A stretch of 64,000 nucleotides of DNA. It comes from Muriicola sp041358175 (GTDB lineage Bacteria > Bacteroidota > Bacteroidia > Flavobacteriales > Flavobacteriaceae). The stretch spans positions 496,001-560,000 of the forward strand of contig NZ_JBGKBE010000001.1 of the NCBI RefSeq assembly GCF_041358175.1. Direction: 5' to 3'. A program made the position numbers and the translations under genes. Each line of letters starts with the position of its first letter. Within the stretch, counting starts at the first letter, position 1. A model generated the notes under the pieces. The model worked only from the letters and a program-made list of their open reading frames with translations. It had not been told where the DNA came from and ran no database searches. Shown piece by piece: positions 16,056 through 24,685 of the stretch.

Positions 16056-17537
16056 ATGTTAAAGCATTTTTTTACCCTCCAGTGGAAGTCATTTTTCCGA
16101 GCTGCCTCCTTTAAAACGAATCTTGCCTTCAAGATTTTTATGATTTTTGGAGCTATTTATTTTATCCTTGTTTTTCTCGCAATGGGCTTTGGATCCTATT
16201 TCATTATTAAGAAACAAGGCCTGGGCGACCCTTTACGTGTGGTGAATCAATTTATGATTTATTATCTGATGGGGGATTTATACATACGGTATATGTTCCA
16301 GAAAATGCCCATCCTGAATATAAAACCACTCCTTTACATGCCTTTTAAAAAGAGTCAGGTGGTAAAATATTCCCTCGGGAAGACAGTTTTCTCTTTTTTT
16401 AACTGGATGCACGCCTTTTTCTTTATTCCTTTTTCTATTGTTTTGATTACCCAGGACTATGATCCCTTAGCAGTCATAAGCTGGCATATAGGCCTTATGG
16501 CGCTTTTCTTTTGCAACAATTTTCTGAATATCATGATGAATAACAAGGATGCGATATTCTATCCTATGGTAGGTGTATTAGCAGTCCTTGGAATTTGTCA
16601 GTACAACGGTTGGTTTGACATTACCGTTTTTACAGCACCCATCTTCAATTCCTTTTTTGACCCGCCTTACGGCCCCGTGTACTCCCTGATCCCTTGTTTG
16701 CTACTTCTCGGTCTGGTGATCGCATCATACAGTTATTTCAGAAAGCATATGTACCTCGATGGAGTCCTGGCCACTAAGCATACCGAGGCTAAATCTGAGG
16801 ATTATACATGGCTTAACCGCTTTGGGAACCTGGGCACCTTTTTAAAGAACGATATCAAACTCATAAGAAGAAACAAAAGGTCCAAGACCACCGTAATACT
16901 GAGTGTTTTATTCATTTTTTATGGCTTGCTATTTGGTTCGGGAATGATTGAAGTTTATGAAGGACCGGTTTGGTCAATATTTGCCGGTATTTTTGTCTCA
17001 GGGGGGTTTTTATTCAGTTTTGGTCAGTTTGTGCCGAGTTGGGACAGCTCCTACTACCCGTTGATGATGAGTCAGAATATACAATATCGTGAGTACCTCG
17101 ACTCAAAATGGTATTTGATAGTTATTGCGACGGTGATCAGCACTTTATTATCTTCCTTTTATCTGTACTTTGGATGGGAATTTTATCTGGCCATCATCGT
17201 GGGTGCCATATATAATATTGGGGTGAATTCTTATTTAGTTTTATGGGGCGGTGCTTATATCAAAACTCCTATCGATTTAACATCCAATAAGAAGGCATTT
17301 GGAGATAAGCAGGCTTTTAATGTTAAAACAATGCTGTTAACCATCCCAAAATTGCTGTTGCCATTGGTAGTGTTCGCAGGGGGGTATTATCTGATTAATC
17401 CGGTAGCAGGCTATGTAGCTGTAGCCCTGTCCGGAGTGCTTGGTTTTGTTTTTAAAGACCAGGTGTTCAGGATGATTGAAAAAATTTACAAAAAAGAGAA
17501 GTACAAGACGCTGCTGGCGTATAAACAAACAGATTAA
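16056..17537 (+). CDS. ABC-2-like membrane permease, DUF5687 family
   Basis: This 493-residue protein with about twelve membrane helices matches DUF5687, a Bacteroidota family of exporter permeases. The opening LKHFFTLQWKSFFRAASFKTNLAFKI and a cytoplasmic stretch near residue 270 (FLKNDIKLIRRNKRSK) are typical. It lies 15 bases before an ABC ATPase, so the two should form a transporter. The substrate is unknown. The duplicated feel of its halves (each beginning with a charged loop then helices) fits ABC-2 exporters with two repeats. Confidence 0.85.
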   Translation: MLKHFFTLQWKSFFRAASFKTNLAFKIFMIFGAIYFILVFLAMGFGSYFIIKKQGLGDPLRVVNQFMIYYLMGDLYIRYMFQKMPILNIKPLLYMPFKKSQVVKYSLGKTVFSFFNWMHAFFFIPFSIVLITQDYDPLAVISWHIGLMALFFCNNFLNIMMNNKDAIFYPMVGVLAVLGICQYNGWFDITVFTAPIFNSFFDPPYGPVYSLIPCLLLLGLVIASYSYFRKHMYLDGVLATKHTEAKSEDYTWLNRFGNLGTFLKNDIKLIRRNKRSKTTVILSVLFIFYGLLFGSGMIEVYEGPVWSIFAGIFVSGGFLFSFGQFVPSWDSSYYPLMMSQNIQYREYLDSKWYLIVIATVISTLLSSFYLYFGWEFYLAIIVGAIYNIGVNSYLVLWGGAYIKTPIDLTSNKKAFGDKQAFNVKTMLLTIPKLLLPLVVFAGGYYLINPVAGYVAVALSGVLGFVFKDQVFRMIEKIYKKEKYKTLLAYKQTD

Positions 17538-17552
17538 ATACATCACAACAAT

Positions 17553-18248
17553 ATGATTACAGTTCACGATCTCACAAAAACATATGGCACTCAGACTGTT
17601 CTGAACATACCTTCACTGGAGATACCAAAAGGGCAAAGTTTCGGACTTGTCGGGAATAACGGGGCGGGTAAGACCACCTTTTTCAGCTTACTTCTCGATC
17701 TGATTCAGCCAACCACCGGTAAGATTATCAGCAATGAGGTGCAGGTTGATATAAGCGAGGGATGGAAGCCCTTTACATCCGCCTTTATTGATGAGACTTT
17801 TCTGATCGGATACCTCACGCCTGAAGAATATTTTTATTTTATCGGGGAATTAAGGGGCCGTAACAAAGCTGATGTAGATGCCCTGGTTAGTAATTTTGAA
17901 AATTTTTTCCACGGGGAAATCCTCGGACAGAAGAAATACCTCAGAGACCTTTCTAAAGGAAACCAGAAAAAAGTAGGTATTGTCGCCTCATTTATCGGGG
18001 ATCCCGAAGTTGTCATCCTCGATGAACCCTTCGCAAATCTTGACCCCACAACCCAGATACGGTTAAAACAGATTATCAAAGATCTTGCAAACAACAAGGA
18101 TGTTACTGTTCTCGTTTCCAGCCACGATCTGATACATGTCACAGAGGTATGTGAACGGATCGTAGTTCTGAACAAAGGTGATATCGTTAGAGATATTCAA
18201 ACATCACCTCAGACGTTGAAGGAGTTAGAGACCTTTTTTGCAGGGTAA
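17553..18248 (+). CDS. ABC transporter ATP-binding protein
   Basis: This 231-residue ATPase has Walker A GNNGAGKTT (residues 34-42), the signature LSKGNQKKVG, Walker B VVILDEPFANLDP and the switch His in SSHDL. The signature SKGN replaces the usual SGGQ, a variant seen in exporter ATPases with ABC-2 partners. It is the second gene of the pair with the DUF5687 permease. It works at the cytoplasmic face of the inner membrane. Confidence 0.93.
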   Translation: MITVHDLTKTYGTQTVLNIPSLEIPKGQSFGLVGNNGAGKTTFFSLLLDLIQPTTGKIISNEVQVDISEGWKPFTSAFIDETFLIGYLTPEEYFYFIGELRGRNKADVDALVSNFENFFHGEILGQKKYLRDLSKGNQKKVGIVASFIGDPEVVILDEPFANLDPTTQIRLKQIIKDLANNKDVTVLVSSHDLIHVTEVCERIVVLNKGDIVRDIQTSPQTLKELETFFAG

Positions 18249-18253
18249 TTTTC

Positions 18254-18297
18254 AGGAAATTTCCTATTAAAGTATCCCCTGAACTGTCATTAGGGGA
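18254..18297 (+). other. Palindrome and weak hairpin after the ABC operon
   Basis: A perfect 12-base palindrome, AGGAAATTTCCT (18254-18265), is followed by TCCCCT (18275-18280) and AGGGGA (18292-18297), a 6-bp stem with an 11-base loop. No T-run follows, so this is at best a weak transcript end before sprE. Confidence 0.3.
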
Positions 18298-18375
18298 ATT
18301 CTATGCATTTTATCGAGTAGCTGTATAATAAACGGGTGCTTTTACAGTTTACATAGGGTACGAACATCGCGAATT

Positions 18376-20928
18376 TTGAAGCTTCGAAATACAATTCACA
18401 TCCTCTGGCTTTCCGGAATCCTTTTGTTGAGTTCCTGCTCAACTAAAAAGGACGCCTTTGTCAACCGCAATTGGCACGCGTTGAATACCAAGTACAATGT
18501 ACTCTACAACGGAAACCTCGCCTTTGAAGAAGGAAGGGATCAATTAAATGAATCTTATCGGGATAATTACTGGGAAGTGTTGCCGGTAGAGCGACTTGAA
18601 GTGAAAGATGAGATAAAACTCGATTCCGAAGATAACAATCCCAATTTTGAACGGGCAGAAGACAAAGCCACCAAGGCGATCCAGAAACACAGTATGGAAA
18701 TCGGGAATCAGGAACGCAATCCTCAAACCGATGAGGCATTTCTGCTACTGGGGAAGGCCCGTTATTTTGATCAGCGTTATGTTCCGGCCATCGAAGCTTT
18801 TAATTACGTACTGCAAAAATATGCTGAGAGTGATAAGCTAAACGAAGCCACCATATGGCGCGAAAAGACAAATATTCGCCTCGAAAATGATGAGCTGGCC
18901 ATCAAGAATCTTAAGAGGTTATTGAAATATGAAAAACTGAAGGATCAGGAATACGCTGATGCCAGAGCGATGTTGGCTCAGGCCTATATCAACCTGAACG
19001 CACCCGATACCGCCATTCAGCAATTAAAAATCGCCTCGGCTTACACCAGAAAAAACTCGGAAAAAGGCCGGTATTTCTTTATAATAGGACAATTGTATAA
19101 TGAATTAGGATTCAGGGATAGTGCTAATTTAGCCTTTAATGAAATTATCGATCTGGGACGAAGTACACCAAGGGTGTACTGGGTAAATGCCCATTTGCAT
19201 AAAATCAGGAATACCGAGGTGACAGAAGAAAACAAAGAAGAACTATCCGAATACCTCACTTGGCTGGAACTAAATAGGGAAAACCGCCCTTTCCTTGACA
19301 AAATCTTCAGAGAAATAGCTGTATATAACAATACCCTCGGGAAGGATAGTCTTTCCCTGGCTTATTATAACAAATCCCTTGCCGCTACAGATAATTCGCC
19401 CCAAATTCTGGCCCTTAATTACGAAGATCTGGCCGAATATCATTTCGATGAGAACAATTACAAGGTAGCAGGCGCTTACTTTGACAGTGTCTTGCCAAAT
19501 TTGCCTGAAAATACCAAGAAATACAGGGCGATACGTAAAAAGCTCGATAATCTGGAGGACGTCATCACCTACGAGAATACGGTTCAGTATACCGATAGTG
19601 TGATCTCCTTATACCGAATGCCACAAATTGAAAGAGAGGCATTTTTTCAGGCCTATATCGATGAGCTCAAAGCAAAGGCTGAAGAAGAAATCGCAAGGGA
19701 GGAAGAAAAACTCAGTGCGGGATTTGCGGCTTTTGAAACATCGAAGGGAGGAAAGGAAAATAAGGGAAAATTTTACTTCTACAATATTACCAGTCTTGGA
19801 TACGGGAAAACCGAATTTAAACGAAGATGGGGCAACAGGGCGTTGGAAGACAATTGGCGCTGGAGCAATAAGGCAAGTGCACAGACCCTGGACACCGATA
19901 ACATTGATGCATTAGCTGCAGAGGACGGACCAGAGATACTAACAGAAGAGCAAAAGTATTCCCTGGAATACTACCTCGCTAAAGTTCCTACAAGCAAGGA
20001 GGTAATTGATAGCCTATCGAGAGAACGCAATTTTGCAAATTATCAATTGGGGCTTATTTATAAGGAAAAATTTAAAGAAAATCTTCTGGCAGCGGGGAAA
20101 CTGGAAGAAGTCCTGAAATCACAACCTGAGGAGCGACTGATACTGCCTTCTAAATACAATTTGTATAAGATCTACGAAGAAGTTGGCAGTCCACTTGCTT
20201 CAACTATGAAAGAGAACATTATTAACAACCATCCTAGTTCGCGATATGCTGAGATTCTGCTAAATCCCAGAGCAGTGCTGGAAGCTTCCGAAGATGGTCC
20301 TGAAGCACAATACGCCAGGCTCTATAAGCTTTTTGAAAAACAGGAGTTCCTCCGTGTAATAACCGGGGCCGAAGAAACCATTAACCGCTTTACCGGCGAC
20401 CCCATTGTCCCGAAACTGGAAATGCTGAAGGCAACTGCCATTGGCCGATTACAGGGATTCAAGGAGTTTAAGGAGGCCCTGAACTACGTAGCCCTGAATT
20501 ATCCCAATCAAGCTGAGGGAAAGAAAGCACAGCAGATAGTGGCCGAACAATTGCCCAAGCTTGAACCGAATGGATTCTCCTCAGAAAGTTTTGAGCCTCA
20601 GGGAAATTGGAAAGTGGTCTTCCCATTTAAGAGAAGCAATGATGAAGAGGCCTTGCGGCTCCTGAAGCGCCTCAGGCAAACCATAGAGGATCTCAGGTAC
20701 TCTAATATCGTTTCTAAAGACATCTATAATCTTGAAGATGAATTCGTTGTGGTACATGGATTCAAATCACGAGATTTTGCTTTGGGTTTTACCGAACTGC
20801 TAAAAAACAACAAAGATTACCGAATCCGTAATGAGAATTTTGTAATTTTATCTGACAACTATAAAACAATACAGATTCATAAAAATTTAAAAGATTACAA
20901 GAGACTCAAATTAACCCCAAAACCCTAG
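18376..20928 (+). CDS. sprE: Type IX secretion/gliding motility lipoprotein SprE (PorW)
   Basis: This 850-residue TPR-rich lipoprotein belongs to the type IX secretion system, needed to export gliding adhesins and C-terminally tagged proteins. The leader ends with the lipobox LLLSSC (Cys at about residue 21), and the mature N-terminus NRNWHALNTKYNVLYNGN is typical of the family. TPR-like helical pairs fill residues 90-400 and later parts. The start is TTG at 18376; no ATG lies closer to the signal sequence. It sits just 4 bases before the bactofilin gene. Confidence 0.88.
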   Translation: MKLRNTIHILWLSGILLLSSCSTKKDAFVNRNWHALNTKYNVLYNGNLAFEEGRDQLNESYRDNYWEVLPVERLEVKDEIKLDSEDNNPNFERAEDKATKAIQKHSMEIGNQERNPQTDEAFLLLGKARYFDQRYVPAIEAFNYVLQKYAESDKLNEATIWREKTNIRLENDELAIKNLKRLLKYEKLKDQEYADARAMLAQAYINLNAPDTAIQQLKIASAYTRKNSEKGRYFFIIGQLYNELGFRDSANLAFNEIIDLGRSTPRVYWVNAHLHKIRNTEVTEENKEELSEYLTWLELNRENRPFLDKIFREIAVYNNTLGKDSLSLAYYNKSLAATDNSPQILALNYEDLAEYHFDENNYKVAGAYFDSVLPNLPENTKKYRAIRKKLDNLEDVITYENTVQYTDSVISLYRMPQIEREAFFQAYIDELKAKAEEEIAREEEKLSAGFAAFETSKGGKENKGKFYFYNITSLGYGKTEFKRRWGNRALEDNWRWSNKASAQTLDTDNIDALAAEDGPEILTEEQKYSLEYYLAKVPTSKEVIDSLSRERNFANYQLGLIYKEKFKENLLAAGKLEEVLKSQPEERLILPSKYNLYKIYEEVGSPLASTMKENIINNHPSSRYAEILLNPRAVLEASEDGPEAQYARLYKLFEKQEFLRVITGAEETINRFTGDPIVPKLEMLKATAIGRLQGFKEFKEALNYVALNYPNQAEGKKAQQIVAEQLPKLEPNGFSSESFEPQGNWKVVFPFKRSNDEEALRLLKRLRQTIEDLRYSNIVSKDIYNLEDEFVVVHGFKSRDFALGFTELLKNNKDYRIRNENFVILSDNYKTIQIHKNLKDYKRLKLTPKP

Positions 20929-20932
20929 ATCC

Positions 20933-21406
20933 ATGTTTTCAGATAACAAAAAACCCAAAGCTATGACTGAATTAGGAGGACAACCCAACAGAATTGAAAA
21001 GCACACTAAAATTAAAGGCGATATTGTTTCAGAAGCCGATTTCAGAATTGACGGTAAGTTAAACGGAAATCTAAAGACTTCCGGAAAAGTCGTTATTGGG
21101 AAAGACGGATATATCCATGGTAAAGTGGAATGTCTCAATGCCGATATAGAAGGTAATTTCAATGGCGAATTACTGGTCTCAGAACTCCTCACTTTAAAAT
21201 CTTCTGCTTTTATTGAAGGCACAGTGGCAGTGGCAAAACTTGCGGTAGAACCAGGAGCAACTTTCAACGCCTCCTGTAATATGAAGGGCAAAGGCGCATC
21301 GAATACGACTACTCCAAGTCAGCCTGCCGGCGCTACTTCTTCTACTTCTTCCGCCTACAAATCGTCAGCGGCACAAAGTAAAAATGAACCAGCAAAAGCC
21401 TCCTAA
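20933..21406 (+). CDS. Bactofilin (polymer-forming cytoskeletal protein)
   Basis: This 157-residue protein has the bactofilin beta-helix core at roughly residues 20-125 (THKIKGD-like strands: KHTKIKGDIVSEADFRIDGK, then NGNLKTSGKVVIG) and a disordered Ser/Thr/Ala-rich tail. Bactofilins polymerise without nucleotides and scaffold envelope machines. The last 23 bases overlap atpZ, which ties it to the ATP synthase operon. Placement between sprE and atp genes could mean a role near the gliding/secretion motor, but this is speculation. Confidence 0.92.
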   Translation: MFSDNKKPKAMTELGGQPNRIEKHTKIKGDIVSEADFRIDGKLNGNLKTSGKVVIGKDGYIHGKVECLNADIEGNFNGELLVSELLTLKSSAFIEGTVAVAKLAVEPGATFNASCNMKGKGASNTTTPSQPAGATSSTSSAYKSSAAQSKNEPAKAS

Positions 21407-21614
21407 AGGAAAAAGTCCGCTTAAGAACATTGCCATTTTATCCGGAATAGGGATTGAAATGGGGGTAATTATCTATTTGGCAGCTCAGGGTGGAATATGG
21501 CTTGATGAGCATTATCAGACCGAAAAAAGAGTATTTACAGCAGTGGCCACCATTATTGGAGTGGCTATTGCCATTTATGTTGTCCTTCTTCAGTTAAAAA
21601 GAATTAAGTATTGA
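21384..21614 (+). CDS. atpZ: AtpZ/AtpI family ATP synthase assembly protein
   Basis: This small 76-residue protein has two membrane helices (GIGIEMGVIIYLAAQGGIWL and VATIIGVAIAIYVVLL) joined by the conserved DEHYQTEK loop, as in AtpZ/AtpI proteins found first in atp operons. AtpI-type proteins help insert or assemble the c-ring and may carry Mg or Ca. The start overlaps the bactofilin gene by 23 bases, and its stop overlaps the next start as TGATG. Confidence 0.85.
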   Translation: MNQQKPPKGKSPLKNIAILSGIGIEMGVIIYLAAQGGIWLDEHYQTEKRVFTAVATIIGVAIAIYVVLLQLKRIKY

Positions 21615-22006
21615 TGAAAGCCACCCGATTATTGTTTACTTTTTTTATTCTTTTGCTTTCATCACTTCTGATTTCTCTTTGGCTGCACCTACAGGTCCAG
21701 CAATACTTATCGATTGAGAAATGGTCCGATATGTTGCTGATGTCCTATGCCTTGAATTTTATTCTGGCAGCAGCTATCTTTCTGATCCTCTATAGTTTAA
21801 GGAAAAAATTTAAAAATCAGATCGGATTCTTGTATATGGGTGGTAGCCTTTTGAAGTTCCTGATCTTTTTTATCTTCTTTTATCCTGCCTATCATGCTGA
21901 CGGGCTGGTGACAAAATCTGAATTTGCCGCCTTCTTTGTTCCCTACTTATTGTGTCTGATACTTGAAACCGTTTTCACGGCCAAAATCCTTCTCAAAGAA
22001 ACATAA
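21614..22006 (+). CDS. Small membrane protein in the atp operon (DUF6168-like)
   Basis: This 130-residue protein with four predicted helices lies between atpZ and atpB. From memory it matches DUF6168 in Flavobacteriia. Its place and topology resemble the AtpI/UncI position in other phyla, so an assembly role is plausible but unproven. The ATG overlaps the atpZ stop (TGATG), indicating coupling; an in-frame TTG three bases earlier is less likely. Confidence 0.75.
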   Translation: MKATRLLFTFFILLLSSLLISLWLHLQVQQYLSIEKWSDMLLMSYALNFILAAAIFLILYSLRKKFKNQIGFLYMGGSLLKFLIFFIFFYPAYHADGLVTKSEFAAFFVPYLLCLILETVFTAKILLKET

Positions 22007-22083
22007 AGGAAAGCTTCCTTAGCCCTTATCAATAGGCTGTAAAATAAACGCCCAAATGCTTTTTTCTTTTTGGGAGAATAGCT

Positions 22084-22091
22084 TACATTTG
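22084..22091 (+). promoter_or_regulatory. -7 promoter element before atpB (TACATTTG)
   Basis: This perfect TAnnTTTG, followed by C, lies 34 bases before atpB in a 119-base gap. It suggests that atpBEFHAG has its own promoter in addition to read-through from the bactofilin/atpZ genes. Confidence 0.55.
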
Positions 22092-22125
22092 CACCGATTT
22101 TTAGCGACCCGCATTTTAAGGCGAT

Positions 22126-23256
22126 ATGAGAAGACTTCTTACTGTAAAAATTTTATTGTTTAGTGCCTTTTTCCTCGGTCATAGTCTAATCGCTTCCGCT
22201 AAGGAAGATGCATCAGACGGATCAAAAAAGGACATTAAAACAGAGATCAAGGAATATATTGATCACCACCTTAAAGATTCACACGATTTTTCCATTTTTT
22301 CTTATACCAAAGACAATGGGGAACATGTTTACGTAGGGATCCCATTACCCGTCATAATCTGGGATGATGGAATAAAGGTTTTTTCATCCTCTAAATTTCA
22401 TCACGGGGAGACTATTGCCGAGGCCGGGGGAGAATATTACGCCCTAGAGCACGGAAAAATATACAAAACAGATGCGGAAGGGAATCTTTCCCATGACGAG
22501 GAAGGTCATATAACAAATTCGAAACCCATCGATTTTTCTATTACCAAGAACGTGGTAATGATGGTTATAACGGGCGTATTGATGCTTTGGTTGTTTTCCA
22601 GTCTGGCGCGATCCTACGCCAAAAACAATGGAGTGCCTACCGGCGCTGGCAGGTTTTTTGAGCCGATAGTGATATACATCAGAGATGATATTGCCAGACC
22701 TACTATTGGAGAAAAAAGGTATAAAAAGTATATGCCTTTCCTGTTGACTATATTCTTTTTTATCTGGTTTCTTAACATGTTCGGGCTTACGCCATTGGGA
22801 ATAAACGTTACGGGGAATATCGCCATTACTTTTGGCCTTGCTTTGCTGACATTCCTGATTACGAATTTCACCGGAACCAAGGATTATTGGAAACACCTCG
22901 TAGATCCCTTAGGTGATGCGATGCCCTGGTATGGGAAAATCCCAATTTATATCATATTAGTGCCCATCGAATTGCTGGGCCTTATCATCAAACCCTTTGC
23001 ACTCCTTATCCGATTGTATGCAAATATGCAAGCCGGACACATTGTACTAATGAGTCTTATCGGGTTGATGTTTATTTTTAAAAGTTGGATTGGTAGTTCG
23101 TTGTCATTTTTCCTGGCATTTGCGATTACCCTGATTGAAGTGCTGGTGGCTCTGCTGCAGGCGTATATTTTTACGATGTTATCATCTCTTTATTTTGGTT
23201 TTGCTTCAGAGGAGCACGATCACCATGAGGAAGAAGCAGAACTGGCACATTTATAA
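22126..23256 (+). CDS. atpB: ATP synthase F0 subunit a
   Basis: This 376-residue subunit a forms the proton half-channels beside the c-ring. The essential Arg is R296 in LLIRLYANMQAGH. It is longer than the roughly 270 residues of the E. coli protein because of an N-terminal extension of about 140 residues with a signal-like start (LLFSAFFLGHSLIASA) and a charged soluble part. Such extensions are usual in Bacteroidota. A His/Glu-rich tail (EEHDHHEEEAELAHL) ends the protein. Confidence 0.96.
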   Translation: MRRLLTVKILLFSAFFLGHSLIASAKEDASDGSKKDIKTEIKEYIDHHLKDSHDFSIFSYTKDNGEHVYVGIPLPVIIWDDGIKVFSSSKFHHGETIAEAGGEYYALEHGKIYKTDAEGNLSHDEEGHITNSKPIDFSITKNVVMMVITGVLMLWLFSSLARSYAKNNGVPTGAGRFFEPIVIYIRDDIARPTIGEKRYKKYMPFLLTIFFFIWFLNMFGLTPLGINVTGNIAITFGLALLTFLITNFTGTKDYWKHLVDPLGDAMPWYGKIPIYIILVPIELLGLIIKPFALLIRLYANMQAGHIVLMSLIGLMFIFKSWIGSSLSFFLAFAITLIEVLVALLQAYIFTMLSSLYFGFASEEHDHHEEEAELAHL

Positions 23257-23311
23257 AAGACCTTCTAAGGAGGTATAAAAAATTGAATTTTAATTTTAAA
23301 CTAGATAGAGT

Positions 23312-23503
23312 ATGGAAATTCCAGTAATGGTAGGTGCAGGTTTGGTAGTAATTGGTGTTGGTATTGGTATTGGTAGAATCGGTGGTTCTGCTATGGAAGC
23401 CATTGCCCGTCAGCCAGAGGCCTACGGAAAGATTCAAACAGCGATGCTTATCGTAGCGGCGCTTATTGAAGGTATTGGTTTTGCGGCCCTTTTTGCCGTA
23501 TAA
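23312..23503 (+). CDS. atpE: ATP synthase F0 subunit c
   Basis: This 63-residue ring subunit has two helices, the Gly-rich GVGIGIGRIGGSA in helix 1 and the ion-binding Glu53 in LIEGIGFAAL. The polar loop ARQPEA is intact. The context around Glu53 lacks the Gln/Ser set expected for sodium, so proton use is likely. It is shorter than the usual 75-85 residues, a common flavobacterial trait. It is followed by a long hairpin. Confidence 0.96.
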   Translation: MEIPVMVGAGLVVIGVGIGIGRIGGSAMEAIARQPEAYGKIQTAMLIVAALIEGIGFAALFAV

Positions 23504-23512
23504 ACAGAAGTA

Positions 23513-23554
23513 CTAAGGGAGAAGGCCATGACGGTTGGTCATGGCCCTCCTTAG
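23513..23554 (+). other. Long RNA hairpin between atpE and atpF
   Basis: The core stem GGCCATGAC (23524-23532) pairs perfectly with GTCATGGCC (23538-23546) around a GGTTG loop. The stem extends outward through CTAAGG-AG on the left and CTCCTTAG on the right, with a small bulge. There is no T-run, so it is more likely a processing or mRNA-stability element, or partial attenuator, than a full terminator. Confidence 0.75.
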
Positions 23555-23586
23555 TTTAAAATTTTAGGTATAAAGTAGATTTTAGT

Positions 23587-24087
23587 ATGGAAAAATTGTT
23601 AAATGACTTTTCGTTCGGCTTGTTTGTATGGCAAACGTTGCTTTTCGTATTGCTGCTTTGGCTTATGTATAGATTTGCATGGAAGCCAATTCTGAATGCA
23701 ATTAATGACAGAGAAGATGGGATTAAGAACGCCCTTGCTGCCGCTGAGGATGCTAAAAAAGAAATGCAGAATGTCACAGCAGATAGCGAAAAGTTATTAC
23801 AGGAAGCTCGTGGCGAACGTGAGGCAATGTTGAAGGAGGCCAGGGAGATCAAGGAAAAAATGGTTTCTGATGCTAAAGAGCAGGCGAAAGTGGAAGGAGA
23901 CAAGATGATTGCACAGGCCAAGGCTACCATTGACAGTGAAAAAAAGGCAGCGGTTGCTGAAATAAAGAATCAGGTAGCTGATCTTTCAGTTCAAATCGCC
24001 GAGAAGGTTCTTAAAGAAGAATTGACCAATAAAGACAAGCAGCTTAAATTGGTTGATAATATGTTAGGCGACATTAAACTTAATTAA
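23587..24087 (+). CDS. atpF: ATP synthase F0 subunit b
   Basis: This 166-residue stator subunit has one N-terminal membrane helix (FGLFVWQTLLFVLLLWLMYRF) and then a long, charged alpha-helical coiled coil that forms the peripheral stalk. The FAWKPILNAINDRE junction is typical. It follows the atpE hairpin by 32 bases and precedes atpH by 5 bases. Confidence 0.95.
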   Translation: MEKLLNDFSFGLFVWQTLLFVLLLWLMYRFAWKPILNAINDREDGIKNALAAAEDAKKEMQNVTADSEKLLQEARGEREAMLKEAREIKEKMVSDAKEQAKVEGDKMIAQAKATIDSEKKAAVAEIKNQVADLSVQIAEKVLKEELTNKDKQLKLVDNMLGDIKLN

Positions 24088-24092
24088 CCCTC

Positions 24093-24632
24093 ATGAACGA
24101 AGCAAGAGCGGCGGCACGATACGCCAAGGCAATTCTGGACTTTGCGGTAGAGAAGAAAAAGACCGATATCCTGGAAAAGGATATGAGATCTATTGTTGAG
24201 ACTATAGGGGGAAGCAGGGAGTTAAAGGAAATGCTCGCCAGTCCGGTGCTGAAAGGAGAGATGAAGAAAAAAGCCCTCCTGTCTGTTTTTAAAGGTTCAG
24301 ATGCTATTACAGAAGGGCTGTTCGATTTGCTGCTTCAAAACAAAAGGATCAACCTTCTGAACGAGGTGGCTCTAAAATATATCATCCTCAATGAGGACCT
24401 TAAAGGGGAAGGTGTGGCTTTTGTCACAACAGCGGTGCCTTTATCCGGAGAGTTAGAGAAGAAAGTTTTGAAAGAAGTATCTAAACTTACCGGAAATAAA
24501 ATTGTGGTAAAAAACAAAGTAGATAAAAGTATTGTTGGCGGATTCATCCTCAGAGTGGGGGATCTTCAGTACGATGCGAGTATCTCAAACAAATTGAATA
24601 CCATAAAAAGAGAATTTACTAAAAGCATATAA
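24093..24632 (+). CDS. atpH: ATP synthase F1 subunit delta
   Basis: This 179-residue subunit links the peripheral stalk to the F1 head. The N-terminal helical domain (ARAAARYAKAILDFAVEK) and the C-terminal signature VGGFILRVGDLQYDASISNKL are both standard OSCP/delta features. It lies between atpF and atpA as in most F-type operons. Confidence 0.95.
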   Translation: MNEARAAARYAKAILDFAVEKKKTDILEKDMRSIVETIGGSRELKEMLASPVLKGEMKKKALLSVFKGSDAITEGLFDLLLQNKRINLLNEVALKYIILNEDLKGEGVAFVTTAVPLSGELEKKVLKEVSKLTGNKIVVKNKVDKSIVGGFILRVGDLQYDASISNKLNTIKREFTKSI

Positions 24633-24685
24633 ATTTTAATTGCGGAGACAGGTTAAGCCCTGCTTCGTTTTATATTTTAAATCAT

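Noticed and set aside
22126..23256. atpB N-terminal extension as a fusion or frameshift
   Set aside because: Long subunit a with a signal-like start is usual in Bacteroidota; the frame is intact and all essential residues are present.
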